A DNA stretch of 33,895 nt from Candidatus Avibacteroides avistercoris (GCA_020012075.1 DWUP01000165.1:1-33895), one strand, 5' to 3'; counted from the first letter of the stretch, positions 1 through 8,576 are shown. Program-made: numbers and translations. Notes: generated from the letters alone by a model not told the origin.

Positions 1-247
1 TCTTGCGCCGCCGGTCGTGCAGATCTGACAAGTTGCATGGATTGGTGGGGATGTCACTTGCATTTTGTTGCATCCGATGCTTAAAACATCTATACACGTC
101 CGTCGAATCGCGTGCGTCGCAAGCAATTGGATATGTTATCATTTTGTCACATATAATGGCTTATATGGACTATTTTCGGGGTTCGGTGATAAAATATTGC
201 AAGAAAAATGGGGCGAGATGAAACATTTTTGCATATTTGCATAAAAA
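1..247. other. Leader region without a recognisable gene
   Basis: No coding region is supported here: the open frames are short, have no family features and overlap each other on both strands. The stretch becomes AT-rich toward the ptb start. The sequence CATATTTG at 232-239 differs from the Bacteroidetes -7 word by one base but lies too close to the ATG at 248 to be a comfortable promoter. I see no tRNA, riboswitch or terminator. The ptb-buk promoter presumably lies in it. Confidence 0.5.
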
Positions 248-1156
248 ATGACCATGGAAATCATACACTCCTTTTCACAACTTTCCGAACATCTTGTTTC
301 ATCTTCCTGCCGTAAGCGCATAGCCGTGGCTTGCCCGCATGACGTCCATACGACAGACGCCATAATGATGGCTTTGCAGCGTGGCATAGCGACATTCACA
401 CTCTTCGGCGATGCTGCACGCATCAACAGTTTCGCCGGATTGGGCGGGATGCCGGGCGTCGAAGTCTATGACGAAGCCGATTGCGACAAGGCGACCGCAA
501 TGGCTGTCGATGCAGTCCGTCGCGGAGAGGCCGATATCCTGATGAAAGGCTCAATCAATACCGACAACATCCTCAAAGCTATCCTCAACAAGGAACACGG
601 CATATTGCCCAAGGGAAATGTCATATCACACGTGACGGTGATGGAGGTCCCCGGTCGTCCCAAACTGATTTTCATGGGCGACGTGGCGGTGATACCTTAT
701 CCGACATTGGCGCAGCGTGTGCAGATCATCAATTACATCCTGCGTTGCTGCAGGGCTTTCGGCATAGAACGTCCCCGCCTCGGGCTGATACATTTCACGG
801 AGAAGGTCAATCCCAAGTTCCCCAATTCGACAGACTATGTCGAATTGGTCAAGATGGCTCATGCCGGTGACTTCGGCGAATGCATCATTGACGGGCCGAT
901 GGATGTCCGCACCGCATTTGACAATGAGTCGGCCGTGATAAAGGGCATACACTCGCCGCTCGAGGGCGACGCCGACGGCCTTGTATTCCCCAATATCGAG
1001 TCTGGCAATGTATTCTATAAGACGATGACCTACTTTTGCCACGCCGAGATAGCAGGCATATTGCTCGGGGCACAATGCCCGGTGGTGGTCTCGTCGCGCG
1101 GTGACTCAGTGCTGTCCAAGTACAACAGCATAGCTTTGGCTTGTGCGATTTCCTAA
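248..1156 (+). CDS. ptb: Phosphate butyryltransferase (Pta/Ptb family)
   Basis: A 302-residue protein of the phosphate acetyl/butyryltransferase family, at the usual Ptb length. The family converts an acyl-CoA plus phosphate to acyl phosphate plus CoA in the cytoplasm. The conserved ADILMKG segment is at residues 95-101, and the C-terminal half has the nucleotide/CoA-fold pattern including GILLGAQCPVVV near the end. The butyrate kinase gene follows 18 bases downstream, the classic ptb-buk pair for substrate-level phosphorylation. I took the ATG at 248; a second ATG two codons later (254) is equally possible. Substrate preference between butyryl-CoA and branched acyl-CoAs cannot be read from sequence, and no other butyrate genes are in the window. 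Confidence 0.93.
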   Translation: MTMEIIHSFSQLSEHLVSSSCRKRIAVACPHDVHTTDAIMMALQRGIATFTLFGDAARINSFAGLGGMPGVEVYDEADCDKATAMAVDAVRRGEADILMKGSINTDNILKAILNKEHGILPKGNVISHVTVMEVPGRPKLIFMGDVAVIPYPTLAQRVQIINYILRCCRAFGIERPRLGLIHFTEKVNPKFPNSTDYVELVKMAHAGDFGECIIDGPMDVRTAFDNESAVIKGIHSPLEGDADGLVFPNIESGNVFYKTMTYFCHAEIAGILLGAQCPVVVSSRGDSVLSKYNSIALACAIS

Positions 1157-1174
1157 CCTTAAATAATATCATCA

Positions 1175-2236
1175 ATGAAAATATTGGTAATCAACCCCGG
1201 TTCGACTTCGACCAAGATAGGGGTCTATGAAGACACAAATCTGTTGTGGAAGAAGAATATACATCATGACAGCGACCATCTGAAACAATTCGCCGGCATT
1301 GCCGGCCAGTACCCTTATCGCAAAGAACTGATATTGTCTGAATTGCGTGCCGAGGGGTTCAGCTCAGATGACTTCAGGGCAGTCATCGGGCGTGGCGGGC
1401 TGCTGTCTCCCCTCCAAGGCGGCGTATATGCTGTCAATGAGAAGATGATCGACGAACTGAAACATGCCACACGCGAACATGCCAGCAACCTTGGCGCAAT
1501 CCTGGCTTACGACATAGCAGCTGCCATAGACGGATGCATGGCATTCATCGCCGACCCCGTCGTCGTAGACGAGCTGGATGACGTGGCCCGCGTCTCGGGC
1601 CTGCCCGGACTGCCACGGGTGTCCATATTCCATGCACTCAATCACAAGGCCATAGCTCACCGTTATGCCCGTGACATGGGGCGTAAATATGAGGAGCTCG
1701 ACCTGATAGTCGTCCACATGGGCGGCGGTATATCGGTCGGGGCACACCGCCATGGACGCGTGATCGACGTGAACAATGCCCTCGATGGCGAGGGGCCGCT
1801 CTCGCCGGAGCGTGCCGGGACGCTGCCTGCGGGGCAATTGGTGGACTTATGCTTCAGCGGCAATTATGATAAAGCCGAAATCAAAAAGATGATTTCAGGC
1901 AAGGGCGGGATGGTGGCTCACTTGGGGACCAACGATGCCCGCGTAGCCGAAGATGCGGCATTGGCGGGCGATGCCAAAGCGAGACTCATCAACGAAGCCA
2001 TGATCTATGGTGTGGCCAAGCTGGTCGGTTCGATGTTTGTCGTCCTCGGTTGCCATGCCGACGCTATATTGCTGACAGGAGGAATGGCACATAGCGATTA
2101 TCTGACGGGTATGCTGAGGAGCTACGTCGGCAGCCTTGCACCGATCGTGATTTATCCCGGGGAGGATGAACTGGGAGCGTTGGCCGAGAATGCATATAAT
2201 GCTTTGACCGGGGCATACGAGGTAAAGGTCTATTGA
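1175..2236 (+). CDS. buk: Butyrate kinase
   Basis: A 353-residue acetokinase-family enzyme that moves phosphate from an acyl phosphate to ADP, giving ATP and the free acid. The N-terminal phosphate-binding segment VINPGSTSTKIG (residues 5-16) and the GRGGLLSPLQGGVYAV segment (72-87) are typical of butyrate kinases. The run HMGGGISVGAHRHGRVIDV near residue 180 is the second nucleotide-binding region of the ASKHA fold. It lies 18 bases after ptb and is followed by a clear terminator at 2265-2301, so the two genes form a short operon. Branched-chain-fatty-acid kinase activity is the main alternative. Confidence 0.94.
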   Translation: MKILVINPGSTSTKIGVYEDTNLLWKKNIHHDSDHLKQFAGIAGQYPYRKELILSELRAEGFSSDDFRAVIGRGGLLSPLQGGVYAVNEKMIDELKHATREHASNLGAILAYDIAAAIDGCMAFIADPVVVDELDDVARVSGLPGLPRVSIFHALNHKAIAHRYARDMGRKYEELDLIVVHMGGGISVGAHRHGRVIDVNNALDGEGPLSPERAGTLPAGQLVDLCFSGNYDKAEIKKMISGKGGMVAHLGTNDARVAEDAALAGDAKARLINEAMIYGVAKLVGSMFVVLGCHADAILLTGGMAHSDYLTGMLRSYVGSLAPIVIYPGEDELGALAENAYNALTGAYEVKVY

Positions 2237-2264
2237 TGACAATGATATAATGTGATTTCTGAGG

Positions 2265-2301
2265 AGGCCGGATGAAGACTTAATTCCGGCCTTTTCTTTT
2301 T
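2265..2301 (+). terminator. Rho-independent terminator of ptb-buk
   Basis: AGGCCGGA at 2265-2272 pairs with TCCGGCCT at 2285-2292 around a 12-base loop, followed by a T-rich tail (TTTTCTTTTT) to 2301. It lies 28 bases after the buk stop. Confidence 0.85.
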
Positions 2302-2336
2302 GCCATGTCGCCGGTCCCTGTTACTGCCGTCTACGA

Positions 2337-2359
2337 TCCCGTCATGTGCCATGACGGGA
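2337..2359. repeat. Perfect inverted repeat between buk and folC
   Basis: TCCCGTCATG at 2337-2346 and its exact reverse complement at 2350-2359 flank a 3-base spacer (TGC). There is no T run after it, so it is not an obvious terminator. It ends 45 bases before the folC -7 box, where an operator could sit, but a structural role as a second terminator cannot be excluded. Confidence 0.6.
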
Positions 2360-2404
2360 CTTAATTAGGTGTGGAGGCATGTCACTGAGTAATGCTATTT
2401 GCGC

Positions 2405-2412
2405 TAACTTTG
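2405..2412 (+). promoter_or_regulatory. folC -7 promoter element TAACTTTG
   Basis: A perfect match to the Bacteroidetes -7 consensus TAnnTTTG, 21 bases before the ATG at 2434. It decides the folC start, because the in-frame ATG at 2392 lies upstream of this box. No convincing -33 TTTG is seen. Confidence 0.65.
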
Positions 2413-2433
2413 CCACAACAAACAGTTTTACCA

Positions 2434-3732
2434 ATGGATTACCGCGAAGCGATACATTATTTGATTGATGAAGTACCGATGTTTCAGAATGTAGGCAAGT
2501 CGGCATACAAGGAAGGGCTGGAGAATACTTATACCCTTGACAGGCATTTCTGTCATCCGCATTGTAATTATAAGACAATCCATGTGGCCGGCACTAATGG
2601 CAAAGGTTCATGCTCGCACACTCTGGCAGCCATCCTGCAATCTGCCGGATATAGGGTGGGGCTGTACACGTCGCCGCATCTGGTGGATTTTCGCGAAAGG
2701 ATAAAAGTCGATGGCCGCATGATTGACGAATGTTATGTGGCAGACTTCATATCACGTGACATAGACTTGTTCAGAAGTCTCAATCCGTCTTTCTTCGAAC
2801 TGACGACCGCCTTGGCTTTCAAATACTTCAGTGATATGCAAGTCGATGTGGCAGTCATCGAAGTGGGAATGGGCGGCAGACTCGACTGCACCAACATCAT
2901 TACTCCTGATATTTCAATCATAACAAACATAAGTCTCGACCATGTGCAGTACCTCGGGAATACGCTTGAAAAGATTGCTGCCGAGAAGGCCGGCATCATC
3001 AAGCATGGCATCCCGGCCGTGATAGGCGAGACGGTGGCCGAGACGAGGCCTGTCTTTGAGCGGCGCGCCGCAGAGATGAATGCCCCGATAGTCTTTGCCG
3101 AAGACAATCCTATGCTGATTGCTGCTGACAGAAGTGCTGATGGCTATGACTATGAGTGCCGGGTTTTCGGGCGGCTGCACGGTGAACTGGGGGGAGACTA
3201 TCAGATTAAAAACACCAATACGATACTCACATCCGTCATCCGTCTAAGGCAGGATGGATATGATATCCCTGACGAGGCCGTCTGCCGGGGCTTTGCCCAT
3301 GTCGTCGAGGCGACCGGATTTAGCGGGCGGTGGCAGGTTCTGTCGCATTCGCCGCTTGTCGTCTGCGATGCAGGACACAATGTGGGCGGCATCGGGTGGG
3401 TGAGCCGGCAGCTTGCATCTGTGCCACACGGACGGCTGTATATAGTCATCGGGATGGTCAGTGATAAAGACATATCCGGAGTCCTTGACCTTTTGCCGCG
3501 TGATGCTGCTTATATATTTACAAAAGCCTCTGTCCACCGGGCCCTTGATGAGCATGAATTGATGCGTATCGCTGCATTCGCAGGACTGCATGGCGAGACC
3601 GCACCTGATGTGCCTGCCGCCTATCGCGCTGCGATGTCAAAGGCCGGGCCGCATGACATGGTGTTTGTCGGGGGAAGTTGTTTTATCGTGGCCGATTTGC
3701 TGTCATACCTCAACAATGGAAGCCGAAAGTGA
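2434..3732 (+). CDS. folC: Folylpolyglutamate synthase / dihydrofolate synthase
   Basis: A 432-residue Mur-ligase-family enzyme that adds glutamate to dihydropteroate and/or folate using ATP. The P-loop GTNGKGS is at residues 53-59 and the following EVGMGGRLDCTN segment is the family's second signature; the C-terminal domain carries DAGHN, the usual FolC motif. I chose the ATG at 2434, which starts MDYREAIHYL, over the in-frame ATG at 2392, because a promoter box at 2405-2412 lies between them. The gene stands alone between two terminator-like or promoter signals; pyrB follows 54 bases later with its own candidate promoter. Confidence 0.93.
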   Translation: MDYREAIHYLIDEVPMFQNVGKSAYKEGLENTYTLDRHFCHPHCNYKTIHVAGTNGKGSCSHTLAAILQSAGYRVGLYTSPHLVDFRERIKVDGRMIDECYVADFISRDIDLFRSLNPSFFELTTALAFKYFSDMQVDVAVIEVGMGGRLDCTNIITPDISIITNISLDHVQYLGNTLEKIAAEKAGIIKHGIPAVIGETVAETRPVFERRAAEMNAPIVFAEDNPMLIAADRSADGYDYECRVFGRLHGELGGDYQIKNTNTILTSVIRLRQDGYDIPDEAVCRGFAHVVEATGFSGRWQVLSHSPLVVCDAGHNVGGIGWVSRQLASVPHGRLYIVIGMVSDKDISGVLDLLPRDAAYIFTKASVHRALDEHELMRIAAFAGLHGETAPDVPAAYRAAMSKAGPHDMVFVGGSCFIVADLLSYLNNGSRK

Positions 3733-3753
3733 TTTTTTTCGTCAGATTTGTTC

Positions 3754-3761
3754 TAATTTTA
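3754..3761 (+). promoter_or_regulatory. Candidate pyrB -7 element TAATTTTA
   Basis: Seven of eight bases match TAnnTTTG, 25 bases before the pyrB ATG, with a run of seven T residues at 3733-3739 near where a -33 element would lie. Confidence 0.45.
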
Positions 3762-3786
3762 CCTGCATAAATCAAACCTACCTGAT

Positions 3787-4722
3787 ATGTCAAACAGAAG
3801 TTTAGTCGCAATAGAGGACTACACCAAGGACAAAATACTCTATATGCTCGAGATGGCAAAGGAATTTGAGAAACGTCCAGACCGTCGTTTGCTTGACTCC
3901 AAGATTATTGCCACATTGTTCTTTGAGCCGTCAACGAGGACACGCCTTAGTTTTGAAACAGCTGCCAACCGTCTCGGCGCAAAGGTCATAGGCTTCACCG
4001 ATCCCAAAGTGACCAGCTCGACCAAAGGAGAGACCCTGAAGGACACGATTATGATGGTCAGCAATTATGCCGACGTGATAGTGATGCGTCATTACCTTGA
4101 GGGAGCGGCGAGGTACGCCAGTGAGATAGCTCCCGTGCCGATTGTCAATGCCGGGGACGGAGCCAACCAGCATCCATCACAGACGATGCTCGACCTGTAT
4201 TCGATATACAAGACACAAGGCACGCTCGAAAACCTCAATATATACATGGTAGGCGACTTGAAGTATGGACGCACCGTCCATTCACTCCTTATGGCGATGC
4301 GCCATTTCAATCCCACCTTTCATTTTGTTGCTCCCGATGAGCTCAGGATGCCGGATGAATACAAGATTTATTGTCATAAGCATGGCATCAGATATACGGA
4401 GCACCGCGATTTCAACGAGGATGTCATAGCCGATGCCGATATTATCTATATGACGCGCGTGCAGCGTGAGCGCTTCACAGACTTGATGGAATATGAGAAG
4501 GTCAAGAATGTGTATATCCTGCACCGCTCCATGCTGGCCAAGACCAAGGACAATGTCAAGGTGCTGCACCCCCTGCCGAGGGTGAATGAGATAGCCACTG
4601 ACGTCGATGACAGTGACAAGGCATACTATTTCCAGCAGGCAAAGAACGGTCTCTATGCACGTCAGGCGATAATCTGTGATGTGCTCGGCATCACTTTGGA
4701 CGAAGTAAGAAACGATAAATAA
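3787..4722 (+). CDS. pyrB: Aspartate carbamoyltransferase catalytic subunit
   Basis: A 311-residue catalytic chain of aspartate transcarbamoylase, which joins carbamoyl phosphate and aspartate in the second step of pyrimidine synthesis. The carbamoyl-phosphate site STRTR is at residues 49-53, SSTKGE at 77-82, HPSQ at 129-132 and HPLPRVNE at 261-268; length is normal. The regulatory-chain gene begins 9 bases after the stop, so the two are co-transcribed and the enzyme is the class B, allosteric form with both chains. Confidence 0.97.
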   Translation: MSNRSLVAIEDYTKDKILYMLEMAKEFEKRPDRRLLDSKIIATLFFEPSTRTRLSFETAANRLGAKVIGFTDPKVTSSTKGETLKDTIMMVSNYADVIVMRHYLEGAARYASEIAPVPIVNAGDGANQHPSQTMLDLYSIYKTQGTLENLNIYMVGDLKYGRTVHSLLMAMRHFNPTFHFVAPDELRMPDEYKIYCHKHGIRYTEHRDFNEDVIADADIIYMTRVQRERFTDLMEYEKVKNVYILHRSMLAKTKDNVKVLHPLPRVNEIATDVDDSDKAYYFQQAKNGLYARQAIICDVLGITLDEVRNDK

Positions 4723-4731
4723 CCACCAATC

Positions 4732-5193
4732 ATGACAGACAACAGCAAAGAACTGCAAGTGGCCGCCATTGAAAATGGCACGGTCATCGACCATATACCG
4801 TCAGAGAAACTCTTCTCGGTCGTCTCGATACTCAAGCTCGCGCAGATGCCAAACAACATCACTATCGGTTTTAATCTCGAGAGCAAGAAGATAGGCAAGA
4901 AGGGCATTATTAAAATAGCGGGTAAATTTTTTGCGGAGGACGAACTCAACAAGATAGCATTGGTCGCTCCGCATGCGCACATCAATATCATCCGCAATTA
5001 TGAAATCGTCGAGAAGAAGTCGATAATGCTCCCCCATGAGCTGATAGGCATCGTCAGATGCAACAACCCCAAGTGCATCACCAACAACGAGCCTATGAAG
5101 ACCCATTTCACCGTGGTGGACGAGAATGCAGGCCTGTTGAAATGCCACTATTGTGAGAAAGAACAGAACAAAAAGGATGTAGAAATCCTATGA
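4732..5193 (+). CDS. pyrI: Aspartate carbamoyltransferase regulatory subunit
   Basis: A 153-residue regulatory chain that binds nucleotide effectors in its N-terminal domain and docks onto PyrB through a C-terminal zinc domain. The four zinc ligands are visible as C110, C115, C138 and C141, with the CX4C and CX2C spacing of the family. The stop overlaps the next start in the sequence ATGA at 5190-5193, so translation of the flavin reductase is probably coupled to it. Confidence 0.97.
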   Translation: MTDNSKELQVAAIENGTVIDHIPSEKLFSVVSILKLAQMPNNITIGFNLESKKIGKKGIIKIAGKFFAEDELNKIALVAPHAHINIIRNYEIVEKKSIMLPHELIGIVRCNNPKCITNNEPMKTHFTVVDENAGLLKCHYCEKEQNKKDVEIL

Positions 5194-5753
5194 AACAGGA
5201 TTGGAGACCCGGGACAATGATCTATCCGTTGCCGGCTGTCATGGTGACTTGCGGCACGATGGACGAACCGAATATCATCACAGTGGCATGGGTCGGGACT
5301 ATATGCTCGGACCCTGCGATGTGCTACATCTCGGTCCGTCCCGAGAGGCACTCACACGAGTTGCTGATGCGCACCATGGAGTTTGTCATCAATCTCACGA
5401 CGCGCGATCTGGCACGCGCCACTGACTGGTGCGGGGTGCGCTCGGGCAGCAAGCACGACAAGTTCAAGGAGATGGGATTGACTCCTGTCCCGGCCAAGAT
5501 GGTCTCTTGTCCGGTCATCGACGAGTCGCCGCTGTCCATCGAGTGCCGTGTCAGGCAGGTCGTCTCTCTCGGTACTCATGACATGTTCATAGCCGAAGTG
5601 CTCAATGTCAAGGCAGACTGCCGCTACATCAATCCTGAGACAGGACGGTTTGAGTTGGACCAGAGCGACCCTCTCGTCTATCTGCATGGCCACTATTATA
5701 CGCTCGGCGAATCGATTGGTAAGTTCGGATGGTCCGTCGAAAAAAAGAAATAG
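5190..5753 (+). CDS. Flavin reductase family protein
   Basis: A 187-residue protein of the flavin-reductase-like, FMN-binding split-barrel family (DIM6/NTAB type). The N-terminal part has the [10 protein letters not shown] segment and the later [15 protein letters not shown] and [11 protein letters not shown] segments where FMN phosphate and ring contacts lie in relatives. Such proteins bind FMN and either reduce it with NAD(P)H or act as small flavin oxidoreductases; the true substrate is not known. It overlaps pyrI by four bases and the next gene by 25, making it part of the pyrB operon, although no link to pyrimidine synthesis is evident. Confidence 0.88.
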   Translation: MKQDWRPGTMIYPLPAVMVTCGTMDEPNIITVAWVGTICSDPAMCYISVRPERHSHELLMRTMEFVINLTTRDLARATDWCGVRSGSKHDKFKEMGLTPVPAKMVSCPVIDESPLSIECRVRQVVSLGTHDMFIAEVLNVKADCRYINPETGRFELDQSDPLVYLHGHYYTLGESIGKFGWSVEKKK

Positions 5754-6457
5754 CATTCATCTTGTGCTTTGCCGTCAGCATGGCGGTGTGTGCGGGCGGT
5801 GACACCTTGCGTGTCAGGCAGCGTCAATCCCGTGAGGTCAGGCCGCAGGTCAGCTATGGCGTCAAGGGAGGGTTCAACTCGTCGATGTTTATCATCGATG
5901 AGTTCAAGGTCAATGGCACTTCGATCAAGGAGATGCAAAACAATTATAAGGTCGGTTTCAACCTTGCACTCTTCACGCGCATCAATTGGGGACGTCATTT
6001 ATTGCAGTTGTCGCCCGAGTTTTCGGTGATCAAAAGCGAGATAACATTCGACAAAAAGGCTTCGCAGCATCCCGATGTCGTGCCTGACTATGCGACCATA
6101 TCGACCAATCTGAAGACCTTCAATCTGCATGCCGTCTATGGCTACAGTGTCATCGATGAGGCTTCCTACGGCCTTGCCGTGTTTGGCGGCCCTGTCATAA
6201 AGTATATTTGGCGTGACAAGTCGCATATCAGCTACATCAACTTCTCTGACACGATGGTCGAGACCATTAAGCCCGTGTGTGTGAACTTCGAGGTCGGTGT
6301 CAGCGTCAAGATTTCATATTTGTTTTTTGATATATCCTACGAGGTCGGATTGACCAATGTCTCCAAGGCTATCGTCGAGCAGAATGGCGCTTCGTCAGAG
6401 ACCGTGCTCGACAGGCGCAACAATGTGCTGAGTTTTTCGTTCGGCTGTTCGTTCTGA
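5729..6457 (+). CDS. PorT-like outer-membrane beta-barrel protein
   Basis: A 242-residue exported protein with a short basic N-terminus, a hydrophobic segment ([16 protein letters not shown], about residues 8-23) and then alternating amphipathic strands beginning VSYGVKGGFNSSMF, ending in the C-terminal aromatic Phe of an outer-membrane barrel. Length and layout resemble the PorT family, whose founder is needed for type IX secretion in Porphyromonas gingivalis. Membership of the barrel superfamily is clear; a type IX role is inference, as no other por genes are here. It overlaps the flavin reductase gene by 25 bases and is the last gene of the pyrB operon. Confidence 0.75.
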   Translation: MVRRKKEIAFILCFAVSMAVCAGGDTLRVRQRQSREVRPQVSYGVKGGFNSSMFIIDEFKVNGTSIKEMQNNYKVGFNLALFTRINWGRHLLQLSPEFSVIKSEITFDKKASQHPDVVPDYATISTNLKTFNLHAVYGYSVIDEASYGLAVFGGPVIKYIWRDKSHISYINFSDTMVETIKPVCVNFEVGVSVKISYLFFDISYEVGLTNVSKAIVEQNGASSETVLDRRNNVLSFSFGCSF

Positions 6458-6511
6458 CGGACTTCCGCCCCGTGCGTGCTGGGTCTGTGCTGCGCTATTG
6501 GGGTGCGGTGC

Positions 6512-6580
6512 CATGCCGGATGGCATACAATGTTTATGCCCGTGGCATACGGTGCTGTTGCCGTGGCATACGACCATTTT
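6512..6580 (+). repeat. GGCATAC tandem array, copy 1
   Basis: Three copies of TGGCATAC start at 6521, 6543 and 6564 (spacing 22 and 21). Each is followed by a 6-8 base variable part and then a GCC or TGC word, so units look like GGCATAC-N-TTGCC. The first unit overlaps a small inverted repeat TGCCAT-gccgg-ATGGCA. The array is in the gap between two genes that converge (PorT-like barrel and the minus-strand lipoprotein). A related array is at 31781-31866. Confidence 0.75.
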
Positions 6581-6647
6581 TGCGGCAGCGTCAGGTGTCG
6601 GCGGAGCGTATGGACGCCGTGCTTGTGAGTGACGGTGCGGGTGGATG

Positions 6648-6684
6648 AAAAAAGTCTCCCCGGCATTCTGATGCCGGGGAGACT
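6648..6684 (-). terminator. Terminator of the lipoprotein gene
   Basis: A perfect 14-bp stem (6653-6666 with 6671-6684, 4-base loop) ends on the minus strand in six T residues (A run at 6648-6653). It lies 29 bases beyond the stop of the minus-strand lipoprotein. Confidence 0.9.
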
Positions 6685-6712
6685 GTCTGTGGCTGTCATG
6701 CTTTGGGTGAGG

Positions 6713-7540
6713 TCATTCTTCCCATAAAATGTTGCTCAACAGTCCTGTCTCGCGTTCGTAGACATACCGGGCAGTCATGTCTTCATTGGAGAATCTGCCG
6801 TGATAGTCTATGTGTGCGCTGACCGGCAACTCTGCCGAAGGGCGGCCGAGGATGCCCGCCAGATAGGCATACCACACCTCGCGGAACGATGACTCGAAGC
6901 CTTCGGGGTCTAAGATATAGGGCATATAGCCTATGGTGTTGGGCGTGCCGTCGTAGCTGAACGTCACTTCGTCTTCTTCGTCGCTATAATCTGTGTAGGA
7001 TGCAAGGTTGCCACCCTCATAGCGCAGGACGCATTCGTCGCCTGATTCGTTGATTTTGATGAGGTGTCCCTCGCTGTCGTAGAAGTATCTCCAATATTCG
7101 CGTGTCCCGTCACCGGTGTAAACCTGCACCATGGAGTTGGCGAAGCCGTTGGGGCCTATCTGGTATTGGCAGATGGTCTGGACCGTCCCGTCGTAGGGCG
7201 GCTCTTCGATGCGGATTGTGGCTGTGCCGTTGGAATATTCATACCACAAGGATTGTGTCTCGCTCGGCACTTCTTCGCCGTTTTCGTCAATGTCATATTC
7301 TATGCCGTATATGCCCGTGAGCAGTCCGTCGTCGTCCAGCTCGAAGCGGCACGACAGCAAGTTGGCCAGATGGGCATTCGCAGTCGGGTCGGCCACTATG
7401 ACATTGGCAGGATTGACGTTGCCCGTCCCGCTGTTGTCTATTGCCGGAATGTCTTCGTCCTCACCGCACGCCGTGGTGAGACAGATGGCTGCCGTCATGA
7501 CGGGCAGCATGGTGATGCGTGCTAATATATTGTTTTTCAT
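6713..7540 (-). CDS. DUF4595-like surface lipoprotein
   Basis: A 275-residue lipoprotein. The signal peptide ends in LTTAC with the lipidated Cys at residue 25, and the next residues GEDED are acidic, like the lipoprotein export signal that sends Bacteroidetes lipoproteins to the cell surface. The body contains repeated short beta-strand units ending in aromatic-rich words (YEYSNG, YWRYFYDSEGHLIKI, VTFSYDG), resembling DUF4595 and RHS-like beta-strand repeats of Bacteroidales lipoproteins. Function is unknown. It follows the barrel gene by 21 bases on the minus strand and is probably its operon partner, suggesting a surface complex. Confidence 0.7.
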   Translation of the reverse strand: MKNNILARITMLPVMTAAICLTTACGEDEDIPAIDNSGTGNVNPANVIVADPTANAHLANLLSCRFELDDDGLLTGIYGIEYDIDENGEEVPSETQSLWYEYSNGTATIRIEEPPYDGTVQTICQYQIGPNGFANSMVQVYTGDGTREYWRYFYDSEGHLIKINESGDECVLRYEGGNLASYTDYSDEEDEVTFSYDGTPNTIGYMPYILDPEGFESSFREVWYAYLAGILGRPSAELPVSAHIDYHGRFSNEDMTARYVYERETGLLSNILWEE

Positions 7541-7561
7541 CTTTTAATGTTTTTGCCGTGG

Positions 7562-8326
7562 TTAATATCTGAAGCTGATGTAGAAACTGGTCTGTGACGT
7601 CTTCATCTTGACCTTGCCGTTTACGTCAGAGATGGGAGTGTAGGCGTCTATGCCATAGTTGCCGCTGCCGAAACGGTGCTCCACACCGATGGATATGGCG
7701 TTGTAGGCCACTGACAGCCCGTAGTCGAACATCGAGGCATAGCAGCCGCTGAACGACTCGTCCATGATTGTCATCGAGTAGGTGGGGCGGTAGTGGAAGT
7801 AGACACGCAGCATCAACCGCGAGACTGGGTTGATGGTAAACGACGGCCCTATGCCGACGCTGGCGTCCAACTTGTGATTGCCGATGTCGATGATGTCGTC
7901 AGCTTCTGCATACGGGATGTCTGGTAGCGAGCTCGGCGGGTAGCTGACGTCCGACATCTTGTCATAGCTGATGCTGAGGAATGTGGCATCCAGCCCGAAT
8001 TTCATCATGCCTGCGAGGGCTTTTTTGTGCAAGTACCACGTCTTGCCCGTGCTGATTGACACACCGAGGTCGCTCGTGCAGTCATAGCCATCTGAGTCCG
8101 CCGGCTTGAAACTGCCTATCTGGTAGCCGATGTTGAAGAACTTCCTCCTCTTCTTCCACACGTCGTCGTCCTTGTCGTTTTGTGTGATTTCCGGCTCATT
8201 GCTTGCCGGTGGCAGTTGTGTGGTGTCTGCCGGCTCTTGGGCCGCGACCATGAGCGGCATTGCGGTCAATATGGCTAACAGCAGCGTGCGCACAAAGTTT
8301 TGATAGTGATGTTTGTCTGTCTTCAT
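7562..8326 (-). CDS. Outer-membrane beta-barrel protein, function unknown
   Basis: A 254-residue exported protein. I chose the ATG at 8326 (MKTDKHHYQN), because it gives a proper signal peptide (LLLAILTAMPLMVAAQ) and lies 27 bases after a promoter box; an in-frame ATG at 8383 would add an unlikely leader. After a Pro/Asp/Glu-rich stretch come amphipathic strands, with FNIGYQIGSF and SVSIGPSF-like segments, and the protein ends in SFYISFRY with a terminal aromatic residue as in outer-membrane barrels. I do not recognise a specific family. The lipoprotein gene directly downstream is probably co-transcribed. Confidence 0.7.
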   Translation of the reverse strand: MKTDKHHYQNFVRTLLLAILTAMPLMVAAQEPADTTQLPPASNEPEITQNDKDDDVWKKRRKFFNIGYQIGSFKPADSDGYDCTSDLGVSISTGKTWYLHKKALAGMMKFGLDATFLSISYDKMSDVSYPPSSLPDIPYAEADDIIDIGNHKLDASVGIGPSFTINPVSRLMLRVYFHYRPTYSMTIMDESFSGCYASMFDYGLSVAYNAISIGVEHRFGSGNYGIDAYTPISDVNGKVKMKTSQTSFYISFRY

Positions 8327-8353
8327 TTTAATGATTGTTTGCATTTGGCATGG

Positions 8354-8384
8354 CAAATATAGTGATAGGTGGGAGCAATGCAAT
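8354..8384 (-). promoter_or_regulatory. Promoter of the beta-barrel/lipoprotein pair
   Basis: On the minus strand ATTG (8384-8381) is followed after 19 bases by TATATTTG (8361-8354), fitting the Bacteroidetes -33/-7 layout, 27 bases before the ATG at 8326. The 11-mer CAAATATAGTG that contains this box recurs at 8441-8451, giving a second TATATTTG further upstream. Confidence 0.6.
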
Positions 8385-8527
8385 GGGTGGAGGCTTGTTT
8401 ACACCCGGGCTGTGCCGAGCCGCCTCCTATATTCGTGAAACAAATATAGTGTTGTTTACTAAGCATCTGTGTCATGAGTTGCCAAATCTCTTTGCCGGGA
8501 GCGGCCGGGCTGACGTGCGGATACAAT

Positions 8528-8566
8528 AAGAGCCATGCATCATTGCCTCGTGGCTGCATGGCTCTT
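8528..8566 (-). terminator. Candidate terminator of the methylmalonyl-CoA decarboxylase operon
   Basis: A perfect 12-bp stem (8528-8539 with 8555-8566) with a 15-base loop follows the mmdB stop by 10 bases on the minus strand. The tail is only partly T-rich (TTATTGTA), so efficiency is uncertain. Confidence 0.65.
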
Positions 8567-8576
8567 GTGGTAGGCG

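Noticed and set aside
3-221. Short plus-strand frame at the left edge
   Set aside because: No family features, high Cys/Arg content and overlap with an open minus-strand frame; treated as noncoding.
2392-2433. Longer folC start at 2392
   Set aside because: A perfect -7 box at 2405-2412 lies inside the extra segment, so the mRNA starts after it; the ATG at 2434 gives the family's usual N-terminus.
8566-8576. Strong terminator after mmdB
   Set aside because: The stem is good, but the tail is only partly T-rich, so it is kept as a candidate and not a confident call.
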